Positions 51,542 through 62,600 of a DNA stretch of 64,000 nt are shown here, piece after piece (position 1 is the stretch's first letter; each line of letters begins with the position of its first letter). Origin of the DNA: Euonymus europaeus. Its lineage: Eukaryota > Streptophyta > Magnoliopsida > Celastrales > Celastraceae. Both the position numbers and the translations under genes were made by a program. The stretch is from NCBI GenBank assembly GCA_963580455.1, contig OY756970.1, positions 8,370,001-8,434,000 of the forward strand, written 5' to 3'. Under the pieces are notes generated by a model that saw only the letters and a program-made list of their open reading frames with translations, ran no database searches and was not told the DNA's origin.

Positions 51542-54150
51542 TCCTTTATAGAGTGAGTTGAGCAACTTCGGACTATCAAAGTTGCTCGGTGTACACCTTT
51601 TATTGTTCTTCTATGTCAAATTTTACGAGAATAAGCTTCCTAGATTATTTGGATGCCAAAACCCCAACTTTCATATGACAAATGGACAAAACCGTTTATA
51701 GCTCCTCCATAGAGTGAGTTGAGCAACTTCGGACAATCAAAGTTGCTCGGTGTACACTTTTTATTGTTCTTCTATGTCAAATTCCACGAGCATAGGCTTC
51801 CTAGATTATTTCGATGCCAAAACTCCAACTTTATATGACAAATGGACAAAACTGTTTAATGCTCCTCCGTAGATTGAGGTGAGCAACTTCAGACTATCAA
51901 AGTTGCTCGGTGTACACTTTTTATTGTTCTTCTATGTCAAAATTTCCGTGTATAAGCTTCCTAGATTATTTCGATGCCAAAACCCCAATTATCAATGACA
52001 AATGGACAAAACCGTTAAAAGCTACTTCATAGTGAGAGTTGAGCAATTCCGGACCATCAAAGTTGCTCGGTGTACACTTTTTATTGTTCCTCTATGTCAA
52101 ATTTCACGAGCATAAGCTTCTAGATTATTTCGATGCCAAAAGCCCAAGTTTCTATGACAAATGGACTAAACCGTTTAAAGCTCCTCTATAGAGTGAGTTG
52201 AGCAACTACGGACTATCAAAGTTGCTCGGTGTACACTTTTTATTGTTCTTCTATGTAAAATTTTACGAGTATAAGCTTCCTAGATTATTTGGATGTCAAA
52301 ACCCCAACTTTCTTATGACAAATGGACAAAACCGTTTATAGCTCCTCCATAGAGTGAGTTGAGCAACTTCGGTTTATCAAAGTTGCTCGCTGTACACTCT
52401 TTATTGTTCTTCTATATAAAATTTTACGAGTATAAGCTCCCTAGATTATTTCGATGCGAAAACACCAACTTTATATGACAAATGGACAAAAACGTTAAAA
52501 GATCCTCCATAGAGATAGTTGAGGAACTTCGAATAATCAAAGTTGCTCGGTGTGCACTTTTTATTTTTCTTTTCTGGTAAATTTTACGAGTATATGCTTC
52601 CTGGATTATTTTGATGCCAAAACCCCAACTATCAATGACAAATGGACAAAACCGTTAAAATCTACTTCATAGTAAGAGTAGAGCAATTCCGGACCATCAA
52701 TGTTGCTCGGTGTACACTTTTTGTTGTTCTTCTATGTCAAATTTTACGAGTATAAGCTTCCCTAGATTATTTCGATGGCAAAACCCGAACTTTAAATGAC
52801 AAATTGGCAAAACCGTTTAAAGCTCCTTTATAGAGTGAGTTGAGCAACTTCGGACTATCAAAGTTGCTCGGTGTACACCTTTTATTGTTCTTCTATGTCA
52901 AATTTTACGAGAATAAGCTTCCTAGATTATTTGGATGCCAAAACCCCAACTTTCATATGACAAATGGACAAAACCGTTTATAGCTCCTCCATAGAGTGAG
53001 TTGAGCAACTTCGGACAATCAAAGTTGCTCGGTGTACACTTTTTATTGTTCTTCTATGTCAAATTCCACGAGCATAGGCTTCCTAGATTATTTCGATGCC
53101 AAAACTCCAACTTTATATGACAAATGGACAAAACTGTTTAATGCTCCTCCGTAGATTGAGGTGAGCAACTTCAGACTATCAAAGTTGCTCGGTGTACACT
53201 TTTTATTGTTCTTCTATGTCAAAATTTCCGTGTATAAGCTTCCTAGATTATTTCGATGCCAAAACCCCAATTATCAATGACAAATGGACAAAACCGTTAA
53301 AAGCTACTTCATAGTGAGAGTTGAGCAATTCCGGACCATCAAAGTTGCTCGGTGTACACTTTTTATTGTTCCTCTATGTCAAATTTCACGAGCATAAGCT
53401 TCTAGATTATTTCGATGCCAAAAGCCCAAGTTTCTATGACAAATGGACTAAACCGTTTAAAGCTCCTCTATAGAGTGAGTTGAGCAACTACGGACTATCA
53501 AAGTTGCTCGGTGTACACTTTTTATTGTTCTTCTATGTAAAATTTTACGAGTATAAGCTTCCTAGATTATTTGGATGTCAAAACCCCAACTTTCTTATGA
53601 CAAATGGACAAAACCGTTTATAGCTCCTCCATAGAGTGAGTTGAGCAACTTCGGTTTATCAAAGTTGCTCGCTGTACACTCTTTATTGTTCTTCTATATA
53701 AAATTTTACGAGTATAAGCTCCCTAGATTATTTCGATGCGAAAACACCAACTTTATATGACAAATGGACAAAAACGTTAAAAGATCCTCCATAGAGATAG
53801 TTGAGGAACTTCGAATAATCAAAGTTGCTCGGTGTGCACTTTTTATTTTTCTTTTCTGGTAAATTTTACGAGTATATGCTTCCTGGATTATTTTGATGCC
53901 AAAACCCCAACTATCAATGACAAATGGACAAAACCGTTAAAATCTACTTCATAGTAAGAGTAGAGCAATTCCGGACCATCAATGTTGCTCGGTGTACACT
54001 TTTTGTTGTTCTTCTATGTCAAATTTTACGAGTATAAGCTTCCCTAGATTATTTCGATGGCAAAACCCGAACTTTAAATGACAAATTGGCAAAACCGTTT
54101 AAAGCTCCTTTATAGAGTGAGTTGAGCAACTTCGGACTATCAAAGTTGCT
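51075..54150 (+). repeat. 1,282-bp tandem (8-mer), two copies plus a partial third
   Basis: CTTCGGTTTATC occurs at 51,085, 52,367 and 53,649, each 1,282 apart. GTACACCTTTT at 51,591 and 52,873 becomes GTACACTTTTT at 54,155, and CTTTCATATGAC becomes CTTTCTTATGAC just after, which marks the end of the third copy. The related sequence at 41,330-42,580 is single. Unit content: CAAATTCCACGAGCATAGG, TTTAATGCTCC, TTGAGGTGAGC and GCCCAAGTTTC monomers. Confidence 0.87.
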
Positions 54151-57100
54151 CGGTGTACACTTTTTATTGTTCTTCTATGTCAAATTTTACGAGAATAAGC
54201 TTCCTAGATTATTTGGATGCCAAAACCCCAACTTTCTTATGACAAATGGACAAAACCGTTTATAGCTCCTCCATAGAGTGAGTTGAGCAACTTCGGACTA
54301 TCAAAGTTGCTCGGTGTACACTTTTTATTGTTCTTCTATGTCAAATTTCACGAGCATAAGCTTCCTAGATTATTTCGATACCAAAACCCCAACTTTATAT
54401 GACAAATGGACAAAACTGTTTAAAGCTCCTCCGTAGATTGAGTTGAGCAACTTCAGACTATCAAAGTTGCTCGGTGTACACTTTTTATTGTTCTTCTATG
54501 TCAAAATTTACGTGTATAAGCTTCCTAGATTATTTCGATGCCAAAACCCCAATTATCAATGACAAATGGACAAAACCGTTAAAAGCTACTTCATAGTGAG
54601 AGTTGAGCAATTCCGGACCATCAAAGTTGCTCGGTGTACACTTTTTATTGTTCTTCTATGTCAAATTTCACGAGCATAAGCTTCTAGATTATTTCGATGC
54701 CAAAACCCCAACTTTCTATGACAAATGGACAAAACCGTTTAAAGCTCCTCTATAGAGTGAGTTGAGCAACTACGGACTATCAAAGTTGCTCGGTGTACAC
54801 TTTTTATTGTTCTTCTATGTCAAATTTTACGAGTATAAGCTTCCTTGATTATTTGGATGTCAAAACCCCAACTTTCTTATGACAAATGGACAAAACCGTT
54901 TATAGCTCCTCCATAGAGTGAGTTGAGCAACTTCGGACTATCAAAGTTGCTCGGTGTACACTTTTTATTGTTCTTCTATGTCAAATTTTATGAGTATAAG
55001 CTTCCTAGATTATTTCGATGCCAAAATCCCAACTTTCTATGAAAAATGGACAAAATTGTTTAAAGCTCGTCCATAGAGAGAGTTGAGCAACTTCGGACTA
55101 TCAAAGTTGCTCGGTGCACACTTTTTATTGTTCTTCTATATAAAATTTTAGAGTATAAGCTTCCTAGATTATTTCGATGCGAGAACACCAACTTTATATG
55201 ACAAATTTAGAAAAACGTTAAAAGATCCTCCATAGAGATAGTTGAGGAACTTCGAATCATCAAAGTTGCTCGGTGTGCACTTTTTATTGTTCTTTTCTGT
55301 CAAATTTTACGAGTATATCTTCCTGGATTATTTTGATGCCAAAACCCCAACTATCAATTACAAATGGACAAAACCGTTAAAAGCTACTTCATAGTTAGAG
55401 TTGAGCAATTCCGGACCATCAATGTTGCTCGGTGTACACTTTTTATTTTTCTTCTATGTCAAATTTTACGAGTATAAGCTTCCCTAGATTATTTTGATGG
55501 CAAAACCCGAACTTTAAATGACTAATTGACAAAACCGTTTAAAGCTCCTCCGTAGAGTGAGTTGAGCAACTTCGGACTATCAAAGTTGCTCGGTGTACAC
55601 TTTTTATTGTTCTTCTATGTCAAATTTTACGACAATAAGCTTCGTAGATTATTTGGATGCCAAAACCCCAAGTTTCTTGTGACAAATGGACAAAACCGTT
55701 TATAGCTCCTCCATAGAGTGAGTTGAGCAACTTCGGACTATCAAAGTTGCTCGATGTACACTTTTTATTGTTCTTCTATGTCAAATTTCACGAGCATAAG
55801 CTTCCTAGATTATTTCGATGCCAAAACTCCAACTTTATATGACAAATGGACAAAACTGTTTAAAGCTCCTCCGTAGATTGAGTTGAGCAACTTCAGACTA
55901 TCAAAGTTGCTCGGTGTACACTTTTTATTGTTCTTCTATGTCAAAATTTACGTGTATAAGCTTCCTAGATTATTTCGATGCCAAAACCCCAATTATCAAT
56001 GACAAATGGACAAAACCGTTAAAAGCTACTTCATAGTGAGAGTTGAGCAATTTCGGACCATCAAAGTTGCTTGGTGTACACTTTTTATTGTTCTTCTATG
56101 TCAAATTTCACGAGCATAAGCTTCTAGATTATTTCGATGCCAAAACCCCAACTTTCTATGACAAATGGACAAAACCGTTAAAGCTACTTCATAGTGAGAG
56201 TTGAGCAATTCCGGACCATCAATGTTGCTCGGTGTACACTTTTTATTGTTCTTCTATGTCAAATTTTACGACTATGAGCTTCCTAGATTATTTGGATGTC
56301 AAAACCCCAACTTTGTTATGACATATGGACAAAACCGTTTATAGCTCCTCCATAGAGTGAGTTGAGCAACTTCGGACTATCAAAGTTGCTCGGTGTACAC
56401 TTTTTATTGTTCTTCTATGTCAAATTTTACGAGTATAAGCTTCCTAGATTATTTCGATGCCAAAACCCCAACTTTCTATGACAAATGGACAAAACCGTTT
56501 AAAGCTCCTCCATAGAGTGAGTTGAGCAACTTCGGATTATCAAAATTGCTCGGTGTACACTTTTTATTGTTCTTCTATGTCAAATTTTACGAGTATAAGC
56601 TTGCTAGATTATTTCGATGCCAAAACCCCAACTTTCGATGACAAATAGACAAAACCGTTTAAAGCTCCTCGATTTAGTGAGTTGAGCATCTTCGGACTAT
56701 CAAAGTTGCTCGGTGTACAGTTTTTATTGTTCTTCTATGTCATGTTTTATGAGTATAAACTTCCTAGATTATTTCGATGCCAAAATCCCAACTTTCTATG
56801 AAAAATGGACAAAATCGTTTAAAGCTCCTCCATAGAGTGAGTTGAGCAACTTCAGACTATCAAAGTTGCTCGGTGTACACTCTTTATTGTTCTTCTATAT
56901 AAAATTTTAGAGTATAAGCTTCCTGGATTATTTCGATGCGAAAACACCAACTTTATATGACAAATGGAGAAAAACGTTAAAAGATCCTCCATAGAGATAG
57001 TTGAGGAACTTCGAATCATCAAAGTTGCTCGGTGTGCACTTTTTATTGTTCTTTTCTGTCAAATTTTACGAGTATATGCTTCCTGGATTATTTTGATGCC

Positions 57101-57743
57101 AAAACCCCAACTATCAATGACAAATGGACAAAACCGTTAAAAGCTACTTCATAGTGAGAGTTGAGCAATTCCGGACCATCAATGTTGCTCGGTGTACACT
57201 TTTTATTGTTCTTCTATGTCACATTTTACGAGTATAAGCTTCCCTAGATTATTTCGATGGCAAAACCCGAACTTTAAATGACAAATTGACAAAACCGTTT
57301 AAAGCTCCTCCGTAGAGTGAGTTGAGCAACTTCGGACTATCAAAGTTGCTCGGTGTACACTTTTTATTGTTCTTCTATGTCAAATTTTACGAGAATAAGC
57401 TTCCTAGATTATTTGGATGACAAAACCCCAACTTTCTTATGACAAATGGACAACACCGTTTATAGCTCCTCCATAGAGTGAGTTGAGCAACTTCGGATTA
57501 TCAAAATTGCTCGGTGTACACTTTTTATTGTTCTTCTATGTCAAATTTTACGAGTATAAGCTTCCTAGATTATTTCGATGCCAAAACCCCAACTTTCGAT
57601 GACAAATAGACAAAACCGTTTAAAGCTCCTCGATTTAGTGAGTTGAGCATCTTCGGACTATCAAAGTTGCTCGGTGTACAGTTTTTATTGTTCTTCTATG
57701 TCATGTTTTATGAGTATAAACTTCCTAGATTATTTCGATGCCA
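54116..57743 (+). repeat. 3.6-kb segmental copy 2 (offset 11,526)
   Basis: Copy of 42,590-46,217. It has a handful of private changes, such as ATTTCGATACC near 54,377, AAATTTAGAAAAACG near 55,205 and AGCTTGCTAG near 56,600. The left edge coincides with the end of the 1,282-bp tandem, so the segment joins that tandem directly. Confidence 0.88.
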
Positions 57744-59050
57744 AAACCCCAATTATCAATGACAAATGGACAAAACCGTTAAAAGCTACTTCATAGTGAG
57801 AGTTGAGCAATTTCGGACCATCAAAGTTGCTTGGTGTACACTTTTTATTGTTCTTCTATGTCAAATTTCACGAGCATAAGCTTCTAGATTATTTCGATGC
57901 CAAAACCCCAACTTTCTATGACAAATGGACAAAACCGTTAAAGCTACTTCATAGTGAGAGTTGAGCAATTCCGGACCATCAATGTTGCTCGGTGTACACT
58001 TTTTATTGTTCTTCTATGTCAAATTTTACGACTATGAGCTTCCTAGATTATTTGGATGTCAAAACCCCAACTTTGTTATGACAAATGGACAAAACCGTTT
58101 ATAGCTCCTCCATAGAGTGAGTTGAGCAACTTCGGACTATCAAAGTTGCTCGGTGTACACTTTTTATTGTTCTTCTATGTCAAATTTTACGAGTATAAGC
58201 TTCCTAGATTATTTCGATGCCAAAACCCCAACTTTCGATGACAAATAGACAAAACCGTTTAAAGCTCCTCGATTTAGTGAGTTGAGCATCTTCGGACTAT
58301 CAAAGTTGCTCGGTGTACAGTTTTTATTGTTCTTCTATGTCATGTTTTATGAGTATAAACTTCCTAGATTATTTCGATGCCAAAATCCCAACTTTCTATG
58401 AAAAATGGACAAAATCGTTTAAAGCTCCTCCATAGAGTGAGTTGAGCAACTTCAGACTATCAAAGTTGCTCGGTGTACACTCTTTATTGTTCTTCTATAT
58501 AAAATTTTAGAGTATAAGCTTCCTGGATTATTTCGATGCGAAAACACCAACTTTATATGACAAATGGAGAAAAACGTTAAAAGATCCTCCATAGAGATAG
58601 TTGAGGAACTTCGAATCATCAAAGTTGCTCGGTGTGCACTTTTTATTGTTCTTTTCTGTCAAATTTTACGAGTATATGCTTCCTGGATTATTTTGATGCC
58701 AAAACCCCAACTATCAATGACAAATGGACAAAACCGTTAAAAGCTACTTCATAGTGAGAGTTGAGCAATTCCGGACCATCAATGTTGCTCGGTGTACACT
58801 TTTTATTGTTCTTCTATGTCACATTTTACGAGTATAAGCTTCCCTAGATTATTTCGATGGCAAAACCCGAACTTTAAATGACAAATTGACAAAACCGTTT
58901 AAAGCTCCTCCGTAGAGTGAGTTGAGCAACTTCGGACTATCAAAGTTGCTCGGTGTACACTTTTTATTGTTCTTCTATGTCAAATTTTACGAGAATAAGC
59001 TTCCTAGATTATTTGGATGACAAAACCCCAACTTTCTTATGACAAATGGA
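57744..59050 (+). repeat. Rearranged copy of the preceding 3 kb
   Basis: 57,744 to about 58,235 matches 55,984-56,475 at offset 1,760. From about 58,235 to 59,050 it matches 56,635-57,450 at offset 1,600. The one-monomer change of offset indicates loss of a single monomer at about 58,235 after, or during, a multi-monomer duplication. Confidence 0.78.
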
Positions 59051-62000
59051 CAACACCATTTATAGCTCCTCCATAGAGTGAGTTGAGCAACTTCGGACTA
59101 TCAAAGTTGCTCGGTGTACACTTTTTATTGTTCTTCTATGTCAAATTTCACGACCATAAGCATCCTAGATTATTTTGATGCCAAAACCCCAACTTTATAT
59201 GACAAATGGACAAAACTGTTTAAAGCTCCTCCGTAGATTGAGTTGAGCAACTTCAGACTATCAAAGTTGCTCGGTGTGCACTTTTTATTGTTCTTCTATG
59301 TCAAAATTTCTGTGTATAAGCTTCCTAGATTATTTCGATGCCAAAACCCCAATTATCAATGACAAATGGACAAAACCGTTAAAAGCTACTTCATAGTGAG
59401 AGTTGAGCAATTCCGGACCATCAAAGTTGCTCGGTGTACACTTTTTATTGTTCTTCTATGTCAAATTTCACGAGCATAAGCTTCTAGATTATTTCGATGC
59501 CAAAACCCCAACTTTCTATGACAAATGGACAAAACCGTTTAAAGCTCCTCTATAGAGTGAGTTGAGCAACTACGGACTATCAAAGTTGCTCGGTGTACAC
59601 TTTTTATTGTTCTTCTATGTCAAATTTTACGAGTATAAGCTTCCTTGATTATTTGGATGTCCAAACCCCAACTTTCTTATGACAAATGGACAAAACCGTT
59701 TATAGCTCCTCCATAGAGTGAGTTGAGCAACTTCGGACTATCAAAGTTGCTCGGTGTACACTTTTTATTGTTCTTCTATGTCAAATTTTACGAGTATAAG
59801 CTTCCTAGATTATTTCGATGCCAAAATCCCAACTTTCTATGAAAAATGGACAAAATTGTTTAAAGCTCGTCCATAGAGAGAGTTGAGCAACTTCGGACTA
59901 TCAAAGTTGCTCGGTGCACACTTTTTATTGTTCTTCTATATAAAATTTTAGAGTATAAGCTTCCTAGATTATTTCGATGCGAGAACACCAACTTTATATG
60001 ACAAATTGAGAAAAACGTTAAAAGATCCTCAATAGAGATAGTTGAGGAACTTCGAATCATCAAAGTTGCTCGGTGTACACTTTTTATTGTTCTTCTATGT
60101 CGCATTTTACGAGTATAAGCTTCCCTAGATTATTTCGATGGCAAAACCCGAACTTTAAATGACAAATTGACAAAACCGTTTAAAGCTCCTCCGTAGAGTG
60201 AGTTGAGCAACTTCGGACTATCAAAGTTGCTCGGTGTACACTTTTTATTGTTCTTCTATGTCAAATTTTACGAGAATAAGCTTCCTAGATTATTTGGATG
60301 ACAAAACCCCAACTTTCTTATGACAAATGGACAACACCGTTTATAGCTCCTCCATAGATTGAGTTGAGCAACTTCGGACTATCAAAGTTGCTCGGTGTAA
60401 ACTTTTTATTGTTCTTCTATGTCAAATTTCACGACCATAAGCATCCTAGATTATTTTGATGCCAAAACCCCAACTTTATATGACAAATGGACAAAACTGT
60501 TTAAAGCTCCTCCGTAGATTGAGTTGAGCAACTTCAGACTATCAAAGTTGCTCGGTGTACACTTTTTATTGTTCTTCTATGTCAAAATTTCTGTGTATAA
60601 GCTTCCTAGATTATTTCGATGCCAAAACCCCAATTATCAATGACAAATGGACAAAACCGTTAAAAGCTACTTCATAGTGAGAGTTGAGCAATTCCGGACC
60701 ATCAAAGTTGCTCGGTGTACACTTTTTATTGTTCTTCTATGTCAAATTTCACGAGCATAAGCTTCTAGATTATTTCGATGCCAAAACCCCAACTTTCTAT
60801 GACAAATGGACAAAACCGTTTAAAGCTCCTCTATAGAGTGAGTTGAGCAACTACGGACTATCAAAGTTGCTCGGTGTACACTTTTTATTGTTCTTCTATG
60901 TCAAATTTTACGAGTATAAGCTTCCTTGATTATTTGGATGTCCAAACCCCAACTTTCTTATGACAAATGGACAAAACCGTTTATAGCTCCTCCATAGAGT
61001 GAGTTGAGCAACTTCGGACTATCAAAGTTGCTCGGTGTACACTTTTTATTGTTCTTCTATGTCAAATTTTACGAGTATAAGCTTCCTAGATTATTTCGAT
61101 GCCAAAATCCCAACTTTCTATGAAAAATGGACAAAATTGTTTAAAGCTCGTCCATAGAAAGAGTTGAGCAACTTCGGACTATCAAAGTTGCTCGGTGCAC
61201 ACTTTTTATTGTTCTTCTATATAAAATTTTAGAGTATAAGCTTCCTAGATTATTTCGATGCGAGAACACCAACTTTATATGACAAATTGAGAAAAACGTT
61301 AAAAGATCCTCCATAGAGATAGTTGAGGAACTTCGAATCATCAAAGTTGCTCGGTGTACACTTTTTATTGTTCTTCTATGTCGCATTTTACGAGTATAAG
61401 CTTCCCTAGATTATTTCGATGGCAAAACCCGAACTTTAAATGACAAATTGACAAAACCGTTTAAAGCTCCTCCGTAGAGTGAGTTGAGCAACTTCGGACT
61501 ATCAAAGTTGCTCGGTGTACACTTTTTATTGTTCTTCTATGTCAAATTTTACGAGAATAAGCTTCCTAGATTATTTGGATGACAAAACCCCAACTTTCTT
61601 ATGACAAATGGACAACACCGTTTATAGCTCCTCCATAGAGTGAGTTGAGCAACTTCGGACTATCAAAGTTGCTCGGTGTACACTTTTTATTGTTCTTCTA
61701 TGTCAAATTTCACGACCATAAGCATCCTAGAATATTTTGATGCCAAAACCCCAACTTTATATGACAAATGGACAAAACTGTTTAAAGCTCCTCCGTAGAT
61801 TGAGTTGAGCAACTTCAGACTATCAAAGTTGCTCGGTGTACACTTTTTATTGTTCTTCTATGTCAAAATTTCTGTGTATAAGCTTCCCAGATTATTTCGA
61901 TGCCAAAACCCAAATTATCAATGACAAATGGACAAAACCGTTAAAAGCTACTTCATAGTGAGAGTTGAGCAATTCCGGACCATCAAAGTTGCTCGGTGTA

Positions 62001-62180
62001 CACTTTTTATTGTTCTTATATGTCAAATTTCACGAGCATAAGCTTCTAGATTATTTCGATGCCAAAACCCCAACTTTCTATGACGAATGGACAAAACCGT
62101 TTAAAGCTCCTCTATAGAGTGAGTTGAGCAACTACGGACTATCAAAGTTGTTCGGTGTACACTTTTTATTGTTCTTCTAT
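59050..62180 (+). repeat. 1,281-bp tandem (8-mer), two copies plus a partial third
   Basis: ACGACCATAAGCATCC begins at 59,150, 60,431 and 61,712, and CAACACC is at 59,051, 60,332 and 61,613, all at offset 1,281. Shared monomers include AAATTTCTGTGTATAAG, GGATGTCCAAACC, GCTCGTCCATAG and TGTCGCATTTTACG. The third copy ends near 62,180, where ACGACTATAAG and ACTTTGTTATG replace the expected bases. Reverse-strand reading frames of 81 codons at 59,860-60,105 and 61,141-61,386 are satellite shadows copied with the unit. Confidence 0.9.
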
Positions 62181-62280
62181 GTCAAATTTTACGACTATAA
62201 GCTTCCTAGATTATTTGGATGTCAAAACCCCAACTTTGTTATGACAAATGGACAAAACCGTTTATAGCTCCTCCATAGAG

Positions 62281-62600
62281 TGAGTTGAGCAACTTCGGAC
62301 TATCAAAGTTGCTCGGTGTACACTTTTTATTGTTCTTCTATGTCAAATTTTACGAGTATAAGCTTCCTAGATTATTTCGATGCCAAAACCCCAACTTTCT
62401 ATGACAAATGGACAAAACCGTTTAAAGCTCCTCCATAGAGTGAGTTGAGCAACTTCGGACTATCAAAGTTGCTCGGTGTACACTTTTTATTGTTCTTCTA
62501 TGTCAAATTTTACGAGTATAAGCTTCCTAGATTATTTCGATGCCAAAACCCCAACTTTCTATGACAAATGGACAAAACCGTTTAAAGCTCCTCCATAGAG
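62281..62600 (+). repeat. Two adjacent identical monomers
   Basis: 62,281-62,440 and 62,441-62,600 are the same base for base by eye, and the match runs about 30 bases into the next monomer before a C-to-T change in GCTCGG. Elsewhere adjacent monomers differ at many positions, and the closest relatives lie one higher-order unit away. This is therefore a very recent single-monomer duplication. Confidence 0.88.
62440..62599 (+). repeat. Reference monomer (type A consensus), 160 bp
   Basis: This copy matches the commonest base at nearly every position and is identical to the copy just before it, so it serves as the reference. It contains 26 G and 34 C (37.5 % G+C) and five CpG sites, in the contexts TTCGGA, CTCGGT, TACGAG, TTCGAT and ACCGTT. 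HindIII (AAGCTT), BsrGI (TGTACA) and DraI (TTTAAA) each cut once, so each should give a 160-bp ladder from genomic DNA. A weak internal similarity (TCTATGTCAAAT at about 58-69 and TCTATGACAAAT at about 119-130, each followed by an AAGCT-type motif) hints that the monomer arose from a shorter unit, but this is tentative. Confidence 0.9.

Noticed and set aside
59860..60105. Reverse-strand 67- to 81-codon frames (also 43,534-43,737 and 61,141-61,386)
   Set aside because: Same reasoning on the other strand. The frames at 59,860 and 61,141 are exactly 1,281 bases apart, the local repeat unit.
62497..62575. Monomer as a two-part internal duplication (TCTATGTCAAAT and TCTATGACAAAT)
   Set aside because: Kept only as a tentative remark. 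The similarity covers about 12 bases plus an AAGCT motif at unequal distance, too little to claim a shorter ancestral unit without alignment statistics.
62440..62599. CENP-B box in the monomer
   Set aside because: The best candidate, TTCGGACTATCAAAG, keeps TTCG and the central A but not the CGGG block; TTTCGATGCCAAAACCC fails the spacing. Neither is a credible CENP-B box.
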